A stretch of 31,147 bases of DNA. Source: Xanthobacteraceae bacterium. Its GTDB lineage: Bacteria > Pseudomonadota > Alphaproteobacteria > Rhizobiales > Xanthobacteraceae. Location: NCBI GenBank assembly GCA_019746355.1, contig JAIESC010000251.1, positions 1 through 31,147 on the forward strand, in the 5' to 3' direction. Below are positions 15,455 through 23,852 of the stretch, piece by piece. The translations under genes were made by a program, and so were the position numbers. The notes beneath the pieces are model-generated. The model saw only the letters and a program-made list of their open reading frames with translations, searched no databases and had not been told where the DNA came from. How positions within the stretch are numbered: the stretch's first letter is position 1; each line of letters starts with the position of its first letter.

Positions 15455-15880
15455 GTGCTGCGACAGATCGAGCGGGGCGTTATTGCGGCGGCGCTGTTCG
15501 TTGCGGCCCCGCCCATTGCCTGGTTCATCGGCCGCACCGGATGGGAGCTCTGGCGCGAATCCCGGCCGCAGCCGATACCGCTTGCGGAGGCCGGAAATGG
15601 GCTTCCGGTGGACGACATCTCGCTGCGCGAAGTTCCGCCGCCGCCGCTGAACCGGTTCGAGCCCGGGCCCGTGGACCAGGTGACGGCGGAGGCGGATTGC
15701 GGTGCGGCATCGACTAACGAAGCAGCATCTGCAGAAGCTACGGTTCTGCCAACCACTGTCCCCCGCAAGCGCTCGCGCAAGGCGACGATGCCGCCGGAAT
15801 TCGACCCGCCAAAAGCGCCGCCGACACCCCCGCTCGTGCAGCCGGGGCAGGTCCGTCGCCGCCCCAAGAAGGCGGAATAA
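15455..15880 (+). CDS. Second fragment of the TraD-like protein: membrane helix plus Pro-rich tail, ATPase domain missing
   Basis: The 141-residue frame (GTG 15455) begins with a membrane helix (GVIAAALFVAAPPIAWFIG) followed by WELWRESRPQPIPLAEAGN, then a proline- and lysine-rich tail (PPEFDPPKAPPTPPL, RRRPKKAE). There is no Walker A or B. It is in the same frame as the preceding fragment, and the codons between the TAA and the GTG (DFTRHTIAHADLFAECW) are protein-like, so the real product probably began at 15146. The missing ~400-residue motor domain suggests an internal deletion joining N-terminus to tail. No good ribosome site precedes the GTG. The relaxase gene begins 3 bases after its stop. 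Confidence 0.55.
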   Translation: MLRQIERGVIAAALFVAAPPIAWFIGRTGWELWRESRPQPIPLAEAGNGLPVDDISLREVPPPPLNRFEPGPVDQVTAEADCGAASTNEAASAEATVLPTTVPRKRSRKATMPPEFDPPKAPPTPPLVQPGQVRRRPKKAE

Positions 15881-15883
15881 CCG

Positions 15884-18721
15884 ATGCTTTCCGTCGCATC
15901 GGTTCGCTCGGCCGGCGGGGCGGCCAGCTACTTCGCCGCCGACAACTACTACACCCGCGAGCAGGGCCAGGGCGAGTGGTTCGGCAAGGGCGCCGAGGCG
16001 CTCGGTGTCACCGGCAAGATCGACCCTAAGATTTTCGAAGCCCTGCTCCAGGGCCGACTTCCCGACGGCTCGCGCGTTGGGCGCGAGGGCATCCACCGCG
16101 CCGGCATCGACCTCACCTTCTCGATGCCCAAGAGCTGGTCGCTGATCGCCCTGGTCGGCGGCGACCGGCGCATCGTCGAGGCTTACGGCGAGGCGGTGAA
16201 GGCGACGCTCGCCTGGGCCGAACGGAACGCCGCGCAGGCGCGCATCGATACCGGCAAGGGCCAGTGCCTGGTTTCGACCGGCAACCTCGTCGTCGGCCTC
16301 TTCGAGCACGACACCAGCCGGGCGCAGGAGCCGCAAGGCCACTTCCATGCGGTCGTCGCCAACGTGACCCAGCTTCCCAGCGGCGAGTGGCGAGCGCTGC
16401 GCAACGACAGGCTCTGGTCGCTCAACACGCTGCTCAATTCGATGACCATGGCGCGCTTCCGCATGAGCGTCGAAGCGCTGGGCTATCGCGTCGGCGACCG
16501 CTCGAAGCACGGCAACTTCGAGGCCGCCGGGATAGCCCGCAACATGGTCATGGCGTTCAGCACCCGGCGGCAACAGATTCTCGCCAAGGTAGCGGCAATG
16601 GCCTCGCGCACGCCCGAAGCCTTCCACGCCGCGACCCTGATGACGCGCGAGGACAAGGCGCCCATCGAGGACCGCGGGGCACTCTACGCGGGGTGGCGGG
16701 AGACCGCGGCCGAGATCGGTCTCGACCTCGCCGCGATCCGCGCCGAAGCCGATGCCAGGCTTGCTCTACAGCCCGGTATTCGCGAGCGGATCGGCGAGGC
16801 CGTGGCGCCGATCGTGACCAAGGCGCGCGAGCTGGCGAGCGGCTTTGCCAGCGCGCTCGGGTTGCGCCGTGACGATCCCTATCTGCCAAAGACCTTTCCC
16901 AACAAGACGCCGGCCGAGATCGCGGCGGCGCATGCCGTGGCGTCCGCCATCCGGCATCTCGAGCAGCGCGAAGCGGGGTTCGCGCTCACCGATGTCTACA
17001 AGGCCGCGCTCGACTTTGGCCTGCCCACCACGATCGGCGAGGTCGAGCGCGCGGCCGCCCGGCAAATCGCCAACGGTAACCTTCATCGGGGCATCGACGA
17101 GCGCGCCGGCATGGTGACGACCGCGCAGGCGCTCGACATCGAACGGCGCATCCTCGCAGGCGTCGATGCCGGACGCGGCGCAGTCGCGCCGGTCCTGTCG
17201 GCCGATCTCGCCGCAGACAGTCTCCAGGCCTTCGCGGTGGAGCGGAGCGGCTTTGCCTTGAACGCCGGACAGGAAGCCGCCGGGCGCATGATGTTCGCAT
17301 CGACCGACAGGACCGTCGCCATCCAGGGGGTCGCCGGAGCGGGCAAGTCGAGCGTGCTCGCACCCGCCGCGCGGCTGTTCGAGGCGCAGGGCCGCAAGGT
17401 CATCGGGCTCGCTGTGCAGAACACGCTGGTGCGGACGCTCGAGCGGGAAACGGGCGTACCGTCGATGACCGTCGCGCGGTTCATCAAGACGTACGGCGGC
17501 GAAGCGAGTTCGGCCGGGAAGGAGAGCCTCAGGGGAAATGTGCTGATCGTCGACGAGGCTTCGATGCTGGCCAATGCCGACCAGCTGAAGCTCATAGAGA
17601 TCGCCAACCGATACGAGGTAGGCCGGCTCATATTCGTCGGGGACTCCCGCCAGCTCGGTGCCGTCGATGCGGGCAAGCCCTTCGCCCTAGTGCAGGATGC
17701 CGGGATCGAGACCGTCCGCATGGACCAGAATGTCCGCGCGCGGGAGGATGCCGTTCGCGCCGTCGCAGTGGCGGCGCAGGCCGGTGAAGTCGCCAAGGCC
17801 ATGGAACTGCTGGGCGGAAGGGTAATCGAAGCGGAAGGCGGCGTGGTCGAGCAGGCCGCCCGGCAATGGCTGTCGCTCCCGAAGGCGGAGCGCGAGCAGA
17901 CCATGATCTTTGCCTCGGGTCGCCGGCTGCGCGATGCAGTCAATGCCAGTGTGCAGGAAGGTCTGAAGCAGGCCGGAGAGCTTGGCGAGCAGAGCTTGCG
18001 GCTTCAGGTGCTCGATCGCGTCAACCTCACCAACGAGGAACTGCGCTACAGCCACCACTACCATCCGGGCCGCGTGGTCGAGCTTTCGCGGGCCATTCGC
18101 GAGCAGCGGCTGGAGCCCGGGCGGTATGTTGTGACCGGTGTCGACCGGAACGGGCGCATTCAAATGCGGGACGAACGGGGCAAGCCGCACCGCTTCCTGC
18201 CGGACCGGGTCCGCCTCGGGCACGACAATCGGCTTGCCCTTTACGACCGGAAGGACCGAACCATCCATGCCGGCGACCGCATCCGCTGGACCGCCAACGA
18301 CCACGAGCGCGGGCTGCTCAATGCCGACCGCGCGACGGTCACCGGCATCGGCAAGGGCCGGGCTGAGATCGAGACCTCGTCAGGCATGAAGCTGTCGCTG
18401 GCGCAGGGCGATCCCATGCTGGCGCGGATCGATTTGGCATACGCCTACAACGCCCACATGGCGCAGGGCATGACGGCGGACCGGGCGATCGTCGTGATGG
18501 AATCACGCGACACCAAGCTGCTCACCCGGCAGAACTTCCTCGTCTCGGTCACCCGCGTGCGCGACGAGCTCACGGTCTATGTCGACAGGGCAGACCGCGC
18601 CAAGGCGAAGCTCGAGCTGCAATCGAGCGAGAAGCGCTCGGCGCTCCAGACCATCGGGGAGGTCGAGAAGAAGCCCGAGCTGGAGCGGACCCGCGTCAAG
18701 CCGTTCGAGATTGGATTGTGA
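15884..18721 (+). CDS. mobF: MobF-family conjugative relaxase with helicase domain (TrwC/TraA type)
   Basis: The 945-residue protein would nick oriT, stay bound to the 5' end and unwind the strand for transfer. The N-terminal relaxase domain starts MLSVASVRSAGGAASYF with candidate nucleophile tyrosines Tyr16, Tyr22 and Tyr23 (NYYTRE). The three-His metal site appears as His142, His153 and His155 in EHDTSR...GHFHAVV. The C-terminal RecD-like helicase has Walker A VAGAGKSS (Lys488), Walker B VLIVDEASML, GDSRQLGAVD, RMDQNVRA and the final SVTRVRDELTVYVD. It is complete and intact. An AAGGCGG ribosome site lies before the ATG. With no mating-pair genes in the window, it depends on a helper for the transfer channel and possibly the coupling protein. 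Confidence 0.95.
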   Translation: MLSVASVRSAGGAASYFAADNYYTREQGQGEWFGKGAEALGVTGKIDPKIFEALLQGRLPDGSRVGREGIHRAGIDLTFSMPKSWSLIALVGGDRRIVEAYGEAVKATLAWAERNAAQARIDTGKGQCLVSTGNLVVGLFEHDTSRAQEPQGHFHAVVANVTQLPSGEWRALRNDRLWSLNTLLNSMTMARFRMSVEALGYRVGDRSKHGNFEAAGIARNMVMAFSTRRQQILAKVAAMASRTPEAFHAATLMTREDKAPIEDRGALYAGWRETAAEIGLDLAAIRAEADARLALQPGIRERIGEAVAPIVTKARELASGFASALGLRRDDPYLPKTFPNKTPAEIAAAHAVASAIRHLEQREAGFALTDVYKAALDFGLPTTIGEVERAAARQIANGNLHRGIDERAGMVTTAQALDIERRILAGVDAGRGAVAPVLSADLAADSLQAFAVERSGFALNAGQEAAGRMMFASTDRTVAIQGVAGAGKSSVLAPAARLFEAQGRKVIGLAVQNTLVRTLERETGVPSMTVARFIKTYGGEASSAGKESLRGNVLIVDEASMLANADQLKLIEIANRYEVGRLIFVGDSRQLGAVDAGKPFALVQDAGIETVRMDQNVRAREDAVRAVAVAAQAGEVAKAMELLGGRVIEAEGGVVEQAARQWLSLPKAEREQTMIFASGRRLRDAVNASVQEGLKQAGELGEQSLRLQVLDRVNLTNEELRYSHHYHPGRVVELSRAIREQRLEPGRYVVTGVDRNGRIQMRDERGKPHRFLPDRVRLGHDNRLALYDRKDRTIHAGDRIRWTANDHERGLLNADRATVTGIGKGRAEIETSSGMKLSLAQGDPMLARIDLAYAYNAHMAQGMTADRAIVVMESRDTKLLTRQNFLVSVTRVRDELTVYVDRADRAKAKLELQSSEKRSALQTIGEVEKKPELERTRVKPFEIGL

Positions 18722-18923
18722 GCTGCTTCCGCCCGTAGCTGCTTGCGTCTCACCTTAGCCATTTAAACCAAGAGCGCCTGGAGTTTCCTGGGCCGCGCCG
18801 CTGGTCCAAGCTGTCGGATCGCGCTAACCGATGCGAGGGGGTTCCCGCAAACATGCCAACGACCACCAATCGGTGACCGTCGTCTGCGGGCGATATATCA
18901 GGATCAACAGGGTAAGCTGTTTG

Positions 18924-21900
18924 ATGGCGAAGTTAGAGGACCTGGAAGTCAACGCGTCCGTCAAAGGGCTGCTGCCAAGCGGTCTGGCAACGATCGTCAG
19001 CGTCCAGTGGTATGGCGCCGATGCAGCGGAGGTAACGTACAAGGATAGCGGCGGATCGGTTGCCAACCAGATTCTGTTCCGGGCCGACGAAGAGAGGCTC
19101 GAATGCGTCGAGGAAGGGCGGCCGTGGAGCTTCGATGCCGACGGCGGCTTGTTTCGCCTGTTGTCGGAAGCGCAGCGCATTCACTTGGCGCACCTGTTCG
19201 ATCCGGTGCTCGCGGTCCATACTTCGCTGGTCGAGCCGCTGCCGCACCAGATCACCGCGGTCTATGAATCAATGCTGCCCCGCCAGCCATTGCGCTTCCT
19301 CCTCGCCGATGACCCCGGCGCAGGCAAGACGATTATGGCGGGGCTGCTGATCAAGGAGCTGATCGCGCGTGGCGATCTGCAACGCTGCCTCGTCGTCTGC
19401 CCCGGCAGTTTGGCGGAGCAATGGCAGGACGAGCTTTACAAGCGCTTTGCGCTTCCGTTCGAGATTCTCACCAATGACAAGCTTGAAGCCGCGCGCACCG
19501 GCAACTGGTTCGCCGAAACCAATCTCGTCATCGCTCGCCTCGACAAGCTGGCGCGCGACGAAGATGCCCAGGCGAAACTGACAGCACCCGACTGTCAATG
19601 GGACCTGATCGTGTGCGACGAAGCGCACAAGCTCTCGGCCACATTCTTCGGCGGCGAGGTCAAGTACACCAAGCGCTACCGGCTGGGGCAGTTGCTGTCG
19701 CAGGCGACGCGCCATTTCCTGCTGATGACCGCCACTCCGCACAACGGCAAGGAGGAGGACTTCCAGCTGTTCATGGCGCTCATCGACGGGGACCGTTTCG
19801 AAGGCCGCTTTCGCGACGGGGTTCACGCGGCGGACGTGTCCGACCTGATGCGCCGCATGGTGAAGGAGAAGCTGCTCAAGTTCGACGGCAAGCCACTTTT
19901 CCCGGAGCGGATCGCCAACACCGTGCCCTACCGCCTGTCCGACGCCGAGGCGGATCTCTACAAGGCGGTTTCCGACTACGTGCGCGAGGAGTTCAACCGC
20001 GCCGAAGCCCTGCAAAACGACAAGCGCGCCGGGACGGTCGGCTTTGCCCTGACGATCCTGCAACGCCGGCTCGCGTCGTCCCCCGAGGCCATCTACCAAT
20101 CCTTGCGCCGCCGCCGCGAGCGCCTCGAAACCCGGGCACGCGAAATGGAGCTGCTGAACCGCGGTGGCCAGGCGCAGGCGGCGCGACCGATTGAGCTGGA
20201 CGAAGACGACCTCGAAGATCTGAACGACGCGACCGAGGACGACCTGGAGGCCCTGGAAGAGCAGGTACTCGACCAGGCGACCGCTGCGCAAACGGCCGCC
20301 GAACTGCGCATCGAGATCGCCAAGCTGCGCGAGCTGGAAGACCTGGCCCAGGCCATCCGTCGTAGCGGCGACGACAAGAAGTGGCGCGAGCTGGCAAGCC
20401 TGATCGGCGAGATTTTCACACCTGCCGTCATTGCGAACCGCTTTGCGGAGGAGCGAGCCGAATACGACGCCGGCATTCCGCCCAAGCCGAAAGCGTCCAC
20501 CGGACAGAAGCTGGTGATCTTCACCGAGCACCGAGACACGCTAAACTACCTTCATCGTCGAATCACGACGCTCCTCGGCAGCGAAGACGCGGTGGTCACG
20601 ATCCACGGCAGCATGGGCCGGCAGGACAGGCTCAAGGTCCAGGAGGCCTTCCGCCACGATCCAGTTGTGAAAGTTCTGCTGGCGACCGACGCGGCGGGCG
20701 AAGGTATCAACCTTCAGCGCGCGCACCTGATGGTCAACTACGATCTGCCGTGGAACCCGAACCGGCTGGAGCAACGATTCGGCCGCATTCACCGCATCGG
20801 GCAGACGGAGGTCTGCCACCTGTGGAACCTCGTCGCCGACGAGACCCGCGAGGGCGACGTCTATCGCCGTCTGCTGGAGAAGCTGGAACAGGCCAGGACC
20901 GCGCTCGGCGGCCAAGTGTTCGATGTGCTCGGCAAGCTACAATTCGACGGCAAGCCCTTGCGCGAGCTGCTGATCGAAGCGATCCGCTACGGCGAGCGGC
21001 CCGAAATCCGCGCGCGGCTGGAGCAGGCGGTAAGCGACGCATTCGACCCCTCGCAGCTACAGGACCTGCTCGAGGAGCGCGCAATCGCGGTCGACACGAT
21101 GGACGCCAGCCGTGTCCAGCGAATCCGCGAGGACATGGAGCGCGCCGACGCCCGGCGTCTGCAGCCGCACTATATCGAGGCTTTCTTTCTCGAGGCATTC
21201 GCACGGCTCGGCGGCACGGTCCGTGCCCGCGAGGGCCGCCGATTCGAAGTCACGAATGTCCCCGCGCCAGTCCGCAACCGCGACCGGCTGATCGGGCGCG
21301 GCGAGCCCGTGCTGCCGCGTTACGAGCGCATCGCGTTCGACAAGGCGCAGATCGCTCCGCAAGGGCAAGCGCCCGCGGCCTTCGTTTGTCCTGGCCACCC
21401 GCTACTCGACGCGACGATCGACTTGACGCTTGAGCGCAACCGCGACTTGCTCCGCCGCGGCACGATCCTGGTCGACGAGCGCGATCTCGGCACGCAGCCG
21501 CGTATGCTGTTCTACCTGGAGCACGCGATCCAGGACGGCAGCCGAACGCGCACCGGTGAGCGTCGGACGGTTTCCAAACGGCTGCTGTTCGTCGAGATCG
21601 GCGCCGACGGCACCGCGCGGCATCTCCAGTATGCGCCGTATCTCGACTATCGCCCGCTGAAGGACGACGAACCCGCCGTGGCGGAAATCCTCGCGCGACC
21701 GGAAGCGGCGTGGATCGCGAAGGAGCTGGAGGATCGCGCGCGGGCGCATGCGATTGCCTCGGTGGTGCCCGAACACCTCGCGGAAGTTCGCTCGCACAAG
21801 ATCGCGCTGCTCGACAAGACCGAGGCCGCAGTGAAGGAGCGGCTCACCAAGGAAATTGGTTACTGGGACCACCGCTCCGAAGTGCTGAAAGAGGCCGAGC

Positions 21901-22493
21901 GCGCCGGCAAGCCGAACGCCCGGATCAACTCCGCCGAGGCTCGGCGTCGCGCCGACGAGCTCCAGGGACGCCTTCAGCGGCGCCTCGAGGAGATCGCGGA
22001 AGAGCGCCAGCTTGCGCCCTTGCCGCCCGTAGTGCTCGGAGGACTGCTTGTAATCCCGGCGGGGCTGGTCGCTGAGATGGCCGGTGGACGCACGCCGGAG
22101 ATGCGCGCGATGGCGGACACCCAAGCGGCGGGGGCCAAGGCCCGCGCGATAGTGATGGCAGTTGAGCGCGGTCTCGGTTTCGTGCCGGTCGACCGCGAGG
22201 TGGAAAAGCTCGGCTACGACGTTGAGAGCGCGGTGCCGGGCACCGGCAAGCTGCGCTTCATCGAGGTCAAGGGCCGGATCACTGGAGCTGACACGATTAC
22301 CGTGACCAAGAACGAGATCCTTTACTCGCTCAACAAGCCCGACGACTTCATCCTGGCGATCGTCGAGTTCGACGGCGACGACCACCGCGTGCACTACGTC
22401 CGCAATCCTTTCAAGGCGCACCCGGACTTCCACGCGGCCAGCGTGAATTACACTATGCGTGAGCTGATCGCGCTGGGGGGCGCGCCTGAATGA
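18924..22493 (+). CDS. SNF2-type helicase with C-terminal DUF3883-like domain
   Basis: A 1189-residue DNA translocase of the kind found in DISARM-related loci. Superfamily 2 motifs are clear: Walker A DDPGAGKT (Lys135), DEAH 232-235, MTATPHNG, and in the second lobe VIFTEHRDTLNYL, LLATDAAGEGINLQ and NPNRLEQRFGRIHRIGQ. A charged coiled segment lies between the lobes. The C-terminus has a DUF3883-like PD-(D/E)XK-fold region, RFIEVKGR (Glu1114, Lys1116) with ITVTKNEILYSL, which may bind or cut DNA. ATG 18924 is chosen because homology-like sequence begins MAKLEDLEVNASVKGLLPSG; an ORF start at 18831 adds a non-conserved-looking leader. Its stop overlaps the next gene (ATGA), making this the first gene of the operon. 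The promoter should lie in 18722-18923. Confidence 0.9.
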   Translation: MAKLEDLEVNASVKGLLPSGLATIVSVQWYGADAAEVTYKDSGGSVANQILFRADEERLECVEEGRPWSFDADGGLFRLLSEAQRIHLAHLFDPVLAVHTSLVEPLPHQITAVYESMLPRQPLRFLLADDPGAGKTIMAGLLIKELIARGDLQRCLVVCPGSLAEQWQDELYKRFALPFEILTNDKLEAARTGNWFAETNLVIARLDKLARDEDAQAKLTAPDCQWDLIVCDEAHKLSATFFGGEVKYTKRYRLGQLLSQATRHFLLMTATPHNGKEEDFQLFMALIDGDRFEGRFRDGVHAADVSDLMRRMVKEKLLKFDGKPLFPERIANTVPYRLSDAEADLYKAVSDYVREEFNRAEALQNDKRAGTVGFALTILQRRLASSPEAIYQSLRRRRERLETRAREMELLNRGGQAQAARPIELDEDDLEDLNDATEDDLEALEEQVLDQATAAQTAAELRIEIAKLRELEDLAQAIRRSGDDKKWRELASLIGEIFTPAVIANRFAEERAEYDAGIPPKPKASTGQKLVIFTEHRDTLNYLHRRITTLLGSEDAVVTIHGSMGRQDRLKVQEAFRHDPVVKVLLATDAAGEGINLQRAHLMVNYDLPWNPNRLEQRFGRIHRIGQTEVCHLWNLVADETREGDVYRRLLEKLEQARTALGGQVFDVLGKLQFDGKPLRELLIEAIRYGERPEIRARLEQAVSDAFDPSQLQDLLEERAIAVDTMDASRVQRIREDMERADARRLQPHYIEAFFLEAFARLGGTVRAREGRRFEVTNVPAPVRNRDRLIGRGEPVLPRYERIAFDKAQIAPQGQAPAAFVCPGHPLLDATIDLTLERNRDLLRRGTILVDERDLGTQPRMLFYLEHAIQDGSRTRTGERRTVSKRLLFVEIGADGTARHLQYAPYLDYRPLKDDEPAVAEILARPEAAWIAKELEDRARAHAIASVVPEHLAEVRSHKIALLDKTEAAVKERLTKEIGYWDHRSEVLKEAERAGKPNARINSAEARRRADELQGRLQRRLEEIAEERQLAPLPPVVLGGLLVIPAGLVAEMAGGRTPEMRAMADTQAAGAKARAIVMAVERGLGFVPVDREVEKLGYDVESAVPGTGKLRFIEVKGRITGADTITVTKNEILYSLNKPDDFILAIVEFDGDDHRVHYVRNPFKAHPDFHAASVNYTMRELIALGGAPE

Positions 22494-23074
22494 GAAAGAA
22501 GAGCGCAAGAAGGGCCTGCGAGTGGTTCAAGGAGGAGGTACAAGACGTACGGGATTTCGCCGATGCCACCGCTGATCTTAGCGACGCGCATGTCACTTGG
22601 TGCCATGATCAAGCAATCATCAGACTGTACCGCTCGTTCGAAAATCTGATGCTCTCTTGCCTCATCTGCGCGATGAACAATGACACGGAGCAGATTTCCC
22701 AGGTGACCGGCATTTCCTTCCCGCAACATCTCACAGATGAAGTTTGCGAGTTCATCATCGTCGGCGAGGGGTATTTTGACTTCAAGGGGCGCGATGGCCT
22801 GATCAAGACGATCAAGCGCTATGTCCCCGCGGGCCACTATTTGCTGCAAGCGATCTCACACCAACAATGGCGAGAACCTCTCGAACGCCTATCCGCCTTG
22901 CGAAACTTCGCCGCACACGACAGCTATCCATCGAAGAAGGCCGCCCTGCGGGCGGTCGGACAAGAGCGCATGGGCTCGGCCGGATCGTGGCTGAAACGTC
23001 AGAATAGGCTGCAAAACCTTTGCGATCGCATAGACGAGCTGGTTGACGCTATCCATGCGGCCGCCCCCTATTGA
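22490..23074 (+). CDS. HEPN-domain protein of the helicase/DUF1156/DUF499 operon
   Basis: A 194-residue helical protein with an RNFAAH motif (Arg138-His143), the Rx4H signature of HEPN domains. It is preceded by helices ([20 protein letters not shown]) typical of that fold. HEPN proteins are usually RNases or RNA-binding partners of nucleotidyltransferases; no MNT partner is seen here. It starts at the stop of the helicase gene (ATGA), so is translationally coupled, and the next gene begins 10 bases after it. Sampled GC is 52-55 %, lower than the helicase gene (about 65 %), suggesting a later insertion of this gene into the operon. It might be an abortive-infection toxin held in check by the system. 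Confidence 0.75.
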   Translation: MRKKSARRACEWFKEEVQDVRDFADATADLSDAHVTWCHDQAIIRLYRSFENLMLSCLICAMNNDTEQISQVTGISFPQHLTDEVCEFIIVGEGYFDFKGRDGLIKTIKRYVPAGHYLLQAISHQQWREPLERLSALRNFAAHDSYPSKKAALRAVGQERMGSAGSWLKRQNRLQNLCDRIDELVDAIHAAAPY

Positions 23075-23084
23075 GAGTGACCTG

Positions 23085-23852
23085 ATGCCCGACGTGCCCG
23101 TGAAGACCCGCAAGAAGCTGATCGAAGTTGCCCTGCCGCTCGACAAGATCAACGAGGCTTCGGCGAGGGAGAAGTCGATCCGGCACGGGCATCCGTCGAC
23201 CCTGCACCTGTGGTGGGCGCGGCGGCCGCTGGCGGCGGCGCGGGCGGTGATTTTCTCGCAGATGGTCGACGATCCATCCGAATACACCGACACGCTGCTG
23301 CAAGTGGAAGAGACGCGCCGAGCCGCCGAGCGCGAGCTGAGGAAGCGCAAAAAACTGTGGGACGAGCTTCCCGACGACGCAGAACGCGAGGCCGAGCCGA
23401 CGCTGGCCGAATGCGCGGCAGACATTGAGCGCGAGCGCCTCTTCCGAATCATCGAAGACCTGGTGAAGTGGGAAAACACCACCAATGAATTCGTGCTCGA
23501 CAAAGCGCGTGCCGAAATCTGGCAGAGCTGGCGCCGCGCCTGCGCCGACAACGCCGGTCATCCGCGCGCGGCCGAGCTGTTCGATCGCAACAAGCTGCCC
23601 GCCTTTCACGATCCCTTCGCTGGCGGCGGCGCGCTCCCGCTCGAGGCGCAGCGGTTGGGGCTGGAGGCGCATGCGAGCGACCTCAATCCAGTCGCGGTGC
23701 TGATCAACAAGGCGATGATCGAGATCCCACCCAAATTCGCCGGCCAGCCGCCGGTCAATCCCGACGCTGATACGCACCGCCACTGGAAGGGCGCCGAGGG
23801 ATTGGCCGATGATGTGCGTTACTCGGCACGTGGATGCGCGACGAGGCAATGA
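23085..23852 (+). CDS. DUF1156 methyltransferase, N-terminal part (SAM-binding motif)
   Basis: The first frame begins [31 protein letters not shown], a typical DUF1156 start, followed by [21 protein letters not shown]. The SAM-binding DPFAGGG motif is near the C-terminus. ATG 23085 is preferred (GAGAG at 23073-23077) over earlier in-frame starts at 23055 and 23043. Translation ends at TGA 23850-23852 shortly after the frameshift; the last ~12 residues are out-of-frame noise. This part alone lacks the catalytic DPPY motif. Confidence 0.75.
   Translation: MPDVPVKTRKKLIEVALPLDKINEASAREKSIRHGHPSTLHLWWARRPLAAARAVIFSQMVDDPSEYTDTLLQVEETRRAAERELRKRKKLWDELPDDAEREAEPTLAECAADIERERLFRIIEDLVKWENTTNEFVLDKARAEIWQSWRRACADNAGHPRAAELFDRNKLPAFHDPFAGGGALPLEAQRLGLEAHASDLNPVAVLINKAMIEIPPKFAGQPPVNPDADTHRHWKGAEGLADDVRYSARGCATRQ

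Noticed and set aside
14741..16627. A 628-codon open frame antisense to the relaxase and mobilization genes
   Set aside because: It is rich in Arg, Gly and Ala with no domain pattern, has no stop because of high GC, and lies opposite the clear MobF relaxase.
19269..20531. 420-codon antisense frame inside the helicase gene
   Set aside because: Typical high-GC shadow; the helicase motifs on the plus strand are unmistakable.
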